From positions 372,001-436,000 of the forward strand of contig JACSYO010000697.1 of assembly GCA_016806645.1 (NCBI GenBank): 64,000 bases of DNA, given 5' to 3'. Under the pieces are notes generated by a model. That model was not told the origin of the DNA and did not search any database. It worked only from the letters and a program-made list of their open reading frames with translations. Both the position numbers and the translations under genes were made by a program. The DNA is from Ophiodon elongatus (taxonomy: Eukaryota > Chordata > Actinopteri > Perciformes > Hexagrammidae). This document shows, piece by piece, positions 48,380 through 64,000 of this stretch; position 1 is the stretch's first letter, and every line of letters starts with the position of its first letter.

Positions 48380-48513
48380 TTTTCGGAAACACATGGAAAG
48401 TTTAAATACCAACGTCAGAGTTCTCCTCCTCGTGCCGCCTCTGACCAATCAGAGGGCAGACGGAGGGGTTTGACCCAGCCCTTCTTCTGCAGCGACGCGT
48501 TTGTCGGTGCCAC

Positions 48514-48544
<31 letters not shown>

Positions 48545-48578
48545 CAGCACCGTAAGTGTCTCACGGTGCGCCGCTGAA
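48380..48578 (+). promoter_or_regulatory. aebp2: aebp2 CpG-island promoter and 5' UTR
   Basis: CpG density rises from about 48420. There is a CCAAT box at 48445-48449 (GACCAATCAG) and no TATA box. A run of about 28 A residues (48518-48544) lies 34 bp upstream of the ATG, unusual for a CpG-island leader. The transcription start site is not determined. Confidence 0.65.
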
Positions 48579-59975
<11,397 letters not shown>

Positions 59976-60193
59976 GTGAGTAAAACGTCCCCTGCACTAT
60001 CCTGGACATCTGCATAAACCTTCACCACAGATAGAATAAAAAAAATTGAAAAATGTAGATGGAATAGAGGTATGAAATGCAAATAATCATAATGATAAAA
60101 CGCAAGAATGAAAGTGCCGAGAACCGTTTACTGTCAAAGGACTATTTCTGACTGATGTAGGTTACAGATTCACTAAAATACTGTAGTAGATAC

Positions 60194-60750
60194 TTAGGGA
60201 TGCACTGATCACACTTTTTTTTTCAGACCAAGCACAAGTTCCTTCATTTGAATACTTGCCGATACCAAGTACCGAAATGAGTACTGAGGAACATCTGATG
60301 AGAATAATACATTCTTTCAAAATTATCGTTAGAACTGTCATGGTGTTATTAACACTCTGAATTAAATATACAACATGACGCTGTTGTTGACATTTTAACA
60401 TTCATCATTGTGTTTTCCTGATGCCAACAGAGCATGACTCTTTGCAGTACGGCTGTTAGTAATTCATAGTAATTAACGCAAAATTATCAGTTAAACACTT
60501 AAAATATGTTAAAAGTGTTTTTTTTAAGTTGCGCAAAACTCAGAGGAGCGGCATGTCACTCAAAGTTGCCGATAAAGTCTGGATTTAACCTGTTTGCGCA
60601 TCAGGTTATCGTTTCAGCCGGGCAGCCTATTGGGCTCAACTGATGAGAGGTTAACGCCGCGTTGCCGTAGTGATATCGGGAGCGGTTGTATTGGAGTAGT
60701 TTTTACGAATACGAATACATGAGCACAGTATTGGACCCGATACTGGTTCT
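60194..60750. mobile_element. Degraded hAT-like non-autonomous repeat
   Basis: It starts at TTAGGGATGCACTGATCAC, followed by TTTTTCAGACCAAGCACAAG, CTTGCCGATACCAAGTACCG and, further on, GACCCGATACTGGTTC. The 'agggatgcac-gat' terminus with 'gataccaagtaccgat' inside is typical of a widespread fish repeat that I associate with hAT elements. A matching right terminus was not found, so it is truncated or diverged. Confidence 0.5.
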
Positions 60751-61744
60751 AAAGAATAGGAACTTCTGCTTGTTCTGTTGCTCTTGTAGTGAACTGCATA
60801 GCATAGCGGTTACTTCTGAGTCAATTTGCAAGATGACCCAACTACCTGCCAAAGTTATTCATTGTAGCTTTATTCCTATTGGGGAACTGGTTATGGTAGA
60901 TTTGAAATACTGTTCTGTATATGGAGGGAAAGGGTTTGTTTGCACGACAGACATGTGTCCATAAACACTTTGAGATTTGTAGATGACCGTTAAAATATCA
61001 CTGACAACAGCATATTTACAAATCTCGTGCACATTGCTTACCATGTGAAGTCTTCACACAAACATTTCCTTTTTGAGCAGCAGGGGTCGCGTGCATGCAC
61101 GAGTGAACATCAACAATGTATATGTATCTCTCTGATAGTTTTACGAACCTCTTTTCCATCCAGTTGTGCACTCAACATGGTGGCCTTCCTCTACCTCAGG
61201 GCTTGCTATAAATCCTTGCAACCTACCTCTGTTGGCTGATCCGATATTTGTTGTGGAGAGCTCTCGGTGTCAGGATTTCAGGTCCCCCTTATAGTCCACA
61301 TCACACTGGCACCTCATCTTGTAGCCCCGGGGCTCTCCTCAAAGGGAGATGCTGAGGGCATCGGCCATGATTATCAGCCAGCATCCTGACTCAGTGTTAT
61401 GAACCATCTGATTGGCTTGGTCTTACCCCAACAAGCCTTCAATTGGTCCACTGAAGTGTCTTCTTAAATGTTGGATCAGCACCCAACATTTCTTGATTTT
61501 GTTCTTTTTTGTGTGGCTCCCCAATACGTTTTTAGATGAATTTCCTGTCTAAGGTAAGGTGAGCCTTGGCACCACTTAAGCCCCTGAAACAATTTGGCAG
61601 AAGGGCGGGCAGGTTCTAAATGTGCTTATGAAATGGGTCTCATAGAGAGAGAGAGCTTCACAGAGCGCTGTAACATTCAGCGGGGTTCTTGCTCAGGGGA
61701 AGCTCTCACCACACATCCCACACTCTCATTAAAGGGTTTGACTG

Positions 61745-61975
61745 CACGGCCTCTGAGTATGATCAGAGAGAGGAAGAATGAAAGAGAAGAGAAAAGAAGG
61801 TGAAGGAGTTGGGAGATGAGAAGAAGCAGTAAGCAGAAAGGGAAAAAAGACGAATAAAGGGAGAGGCGGAAGAAGAGGAGGAGGAGGAGGAGGAGGGGGG
61901 GGGGAGGGTAAAAGAGAACAAGGTCAAAGGAGACAAAGAAGAAGATGGACAACAAAGAGAAAAATGGATTTGGCG
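61745..61975. repeat. Purine-rich low-complexity tract
   Basis: About 230 bp is nearly all A and G on the + strand. It includes GGA repeats and a run of ten G at about 61896-61905. Confidence 0.85.
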
Positions 61976-62247
61976 AAGATGGCACTGGGCAGAGAAACCC
62001 AGATGATGCATCATGACGTAGATCGCAGCTGACAGCTTCCGATGAACATACTGTCGCTAAACCCTTGTTCTCTGTCTTTTCCTATCCTTCCTTTTCCCCT
62101 CTCTGATCCACCTCTGCTATCTCCTCCTCACCCTGCGTAGGGGAGTTTAATCTTGGGCATTGAAAAATAATGAGAGAAAGGGAAAAGAAGGGAAAGATGA
62201 ACTTTGGTGATCAGGAAAGACTCCTCTGGTAAATTCCAAACAGAGAG

Positions 62248-62300
62248 TTTGGTTGGGTTGCAGGGAGGTTAATTTACCCAAATTCTCTAAATAGCTGGAT
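62248..62300. repeat. Direct repeat, copy 1 of 2 (53 bp)
   Basis: Identical to 62995-63047. It begins TTTGGTTGGGTTGCAGGG and ends AAATAGCTGGAT. Confidence 0.95.
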
Positions 62301-62994
62301 GGAGATTGATACGGAGCGTCAAAAGACAGATAGAGGCGGAATGGGGGAAAACAGAAAATGGACTAAGGTGAGAAATGGGAGTTGGAAGAATATGGTTGTG
62401 GGAGAGAGAGAAATGAAAGGCAGAAAGAAAACAGAGAGTGAATGATGGGGAGTAAACAGAAAGATGGAAAACGAGAGTGAGATGCTTTTTTCTCGTCCAT
62501 GCAGGAGAAATCTGCGATGCTACTGATTCTTGTACTTGCTTTGAAGCAAGAGAGTGATCATTAAGCATAACGCATTCCATAGAGGGATGGTGAAGGAACA
62601 CACAATGATATCTTTAATCTGTGAGGGTGGCTTTATTATCCCCCAACAGATGACAGTTGATCAGGAGATTAAAGTATGTACATTATGTGTGCATGTATGC
62701 TTGGCAGATTTTATCAGCTGTAGCTAGTTAAATAGCTAAGCTAACATTAGCTCCATGAATTGGTTAAAAACTCTGCCTGGGTTCCGAGTTTAATGTTTCC
62801 ACCTCACCATGAATCTTGTCAAAGGGATCAATTTACGGCTACATCCATGATATCGCCCTAAAAGGCAAATGCTAATGCTACATGTCCCGGGCAAAATGTC
62901 AGCATCCTCATCAGTTGATGATTGACATGGAAGTGAAGAGAGCGTTGTTCTTGTATTGCAGTGATCGAGGTAGTTAAGGTTTTTTTCGGGTGAC

Positions 62995-63047
62995 TTTGGT
63001 TGGGTTGCAGGGAGGTTAATTTACCCAAATTCTCTAAATAGCTGGAT
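62995..63047. repeat. Direct repeat, copy 2 of 2 (53 bp)
   Basis: Identical to 62248-62300 over 53 bp. The flanking sequences differ. Confidence 0.95.
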
Positions 63048-64000
63048 AGAGCTGCTAACTTTAGCCTTTAGTTCCCTGCTAGTTAGCTGGACATGCTGTT
63101 GATAGCAGCGACATTAGAGGAGCTAGACAAACCATTTAATCCATTCCTTTATACTTTATAAAAAAATGCAGCACCCTGCATGAATGACAGCTATTGCTTT
63201 TAGTACAGCCTCACTCGCACCCTTCAGCATGTGGAGGAATCAAAAGCTTTACAGGCACGCAATCGCTGTCCAGGGAAGGGATCTAGCGTGCCGTGAACTG
63301 TTTTGAGACCGGGATGGTTGGTAGTGTGTGTGAGTTTGGCCAAGTTAATATTTAGTCTTTGGCTCAGTGTAATGTCCTCGTATCTGACAGGCTATTCGGT
63401 GGTCATTTAGTCAGCCATCAAGTGTCGTGACCCTAAACGCCAAGGTCAACATCAAGTGCTGTACTCTCACTGTGTGTGCATGCGTGCATGCATGCATGTG
63501 TTTCTCAGTCATTGAGTCAATGATTAGCCATATGAATGTGGGAGGTCATGTTTATTAATGTTGGAGCAAACCATTCACATTCTGACCGACACTCATTAAC
63601 TCCATTTGGATTAATGAGTAACTGATTAACATGAACCACCAGCGGCTCACGGAGGAGGAGGAAGCGGAAGAGGAGGTGGGTGGGTGGGCTGAGGGAGAAA
63701 GAGAACCATAACTGCTGTCTAATCTTTGATGGAAGGGTGAATGGATTCCCCCTTCATGCTGTTGAATGCCGCCGAATAACAAATACACAGTCGGTGACAG
63801 TGACGCCTCGAGCCACTGGAGGCATGCTGGCACATCGTTCTTGTACAAACTATGGTGCTTATCATACCGGCACAACATGGGTTTAATTCTTAAAGCTTTG
63901 TTAGCTAGTGTGTGACCTTATCATTATTTGGTAACTGCGTAAATACAAACAAGGCAATGACATTTTTATTTTTTTTTACAGTTTGTACATTTTGTAAAAA

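Larger units (their letters stand above)
59976..64000. other. aebp2: aebp2 intron 6 (incomplete, runs off the window)
   Basis: No exon matching the last AEBP2 segment was seen. It contains a degraded transposon-like repeat (60194-60750), a purine-rich tract (61745-61975) and a 53-bp direct duplication (62248-62300 and 62995-63047). Confidence 0.7.

Noticed and set aside
59976..64000. Search for the last aebp2 exon (LPDVWVN to the C-terminus)
   Set aside because: No matching sequence was found. The exon is assumed to lie beyond the window.

Overview
The window is an unprocessed vertebrate nuclear locus, almost certainly from a teleost fish and probably a percomorph. The evidence is short GT-AG exons in large introns, abundant CA/TG and TA microsatellites, and several dispersed repeats that I recognise as typical of fish genomes. 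The proteins match the vertebrate PLEKHA5 and AEBP2 families, which are also neighbours on human chromosome 12p. Nothing in the window is prokaryotic, and no RNA gene, CRISPR array or viral gene was recognised.

Region 1 (1-12,207) has no exon that I can support. The exception is a CpG-rich stretch at about 2.22-2.61 kb that ends in a consensus splice donor and looks like an alternative, largely non-coding first exon of plekha5. The first WW domain of plekha5 was not found and probably lies upstream of the window.

Region 2 (12,208 to about 47,090, + strand) holds plekha5. Twenty-five exons were assembled by hand with consistent splice phases. They encode, in order, the second half of WW2, a basic linker, a PH domain, a long Ser/Pro-rich middle, coiled-coil exons, and a conserved tail ending HFMCV. 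Three phase-0 cassette exons (31.9-34.1 kb) and one Pro-rich exon (39.5 kb) look like alternatively used modules. A late alternative acceptor at 45,987 would give different C-termini. The 3' UTR ends at a poly(A) signal at 47,067.

Region 3 (about 47.1-48.4 kb) is a short intergenic gap containing a retroelement-derived fish repeat.

Region 4 (about 48.4 kb to the window end, + strand) is the 5' part of aebp2. It has a CpG-island promoter and first exon, three C2H2 zinc-finger exons, and two exons of the basic C-terminal region. The last exon or exons are beyond the right edge.

The two genes share orientation but act in different compartments. Plekha5 is a phosphoinositide-binding adaptor at membranes and microtubules. 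Aebp2 is a nuclear PRC2 accessory factor. I see no sign of a novel multi-gene system. The points worth a second look are isoform architecture, repeat-built splice acceptors, and several small inverted-repeat elements.
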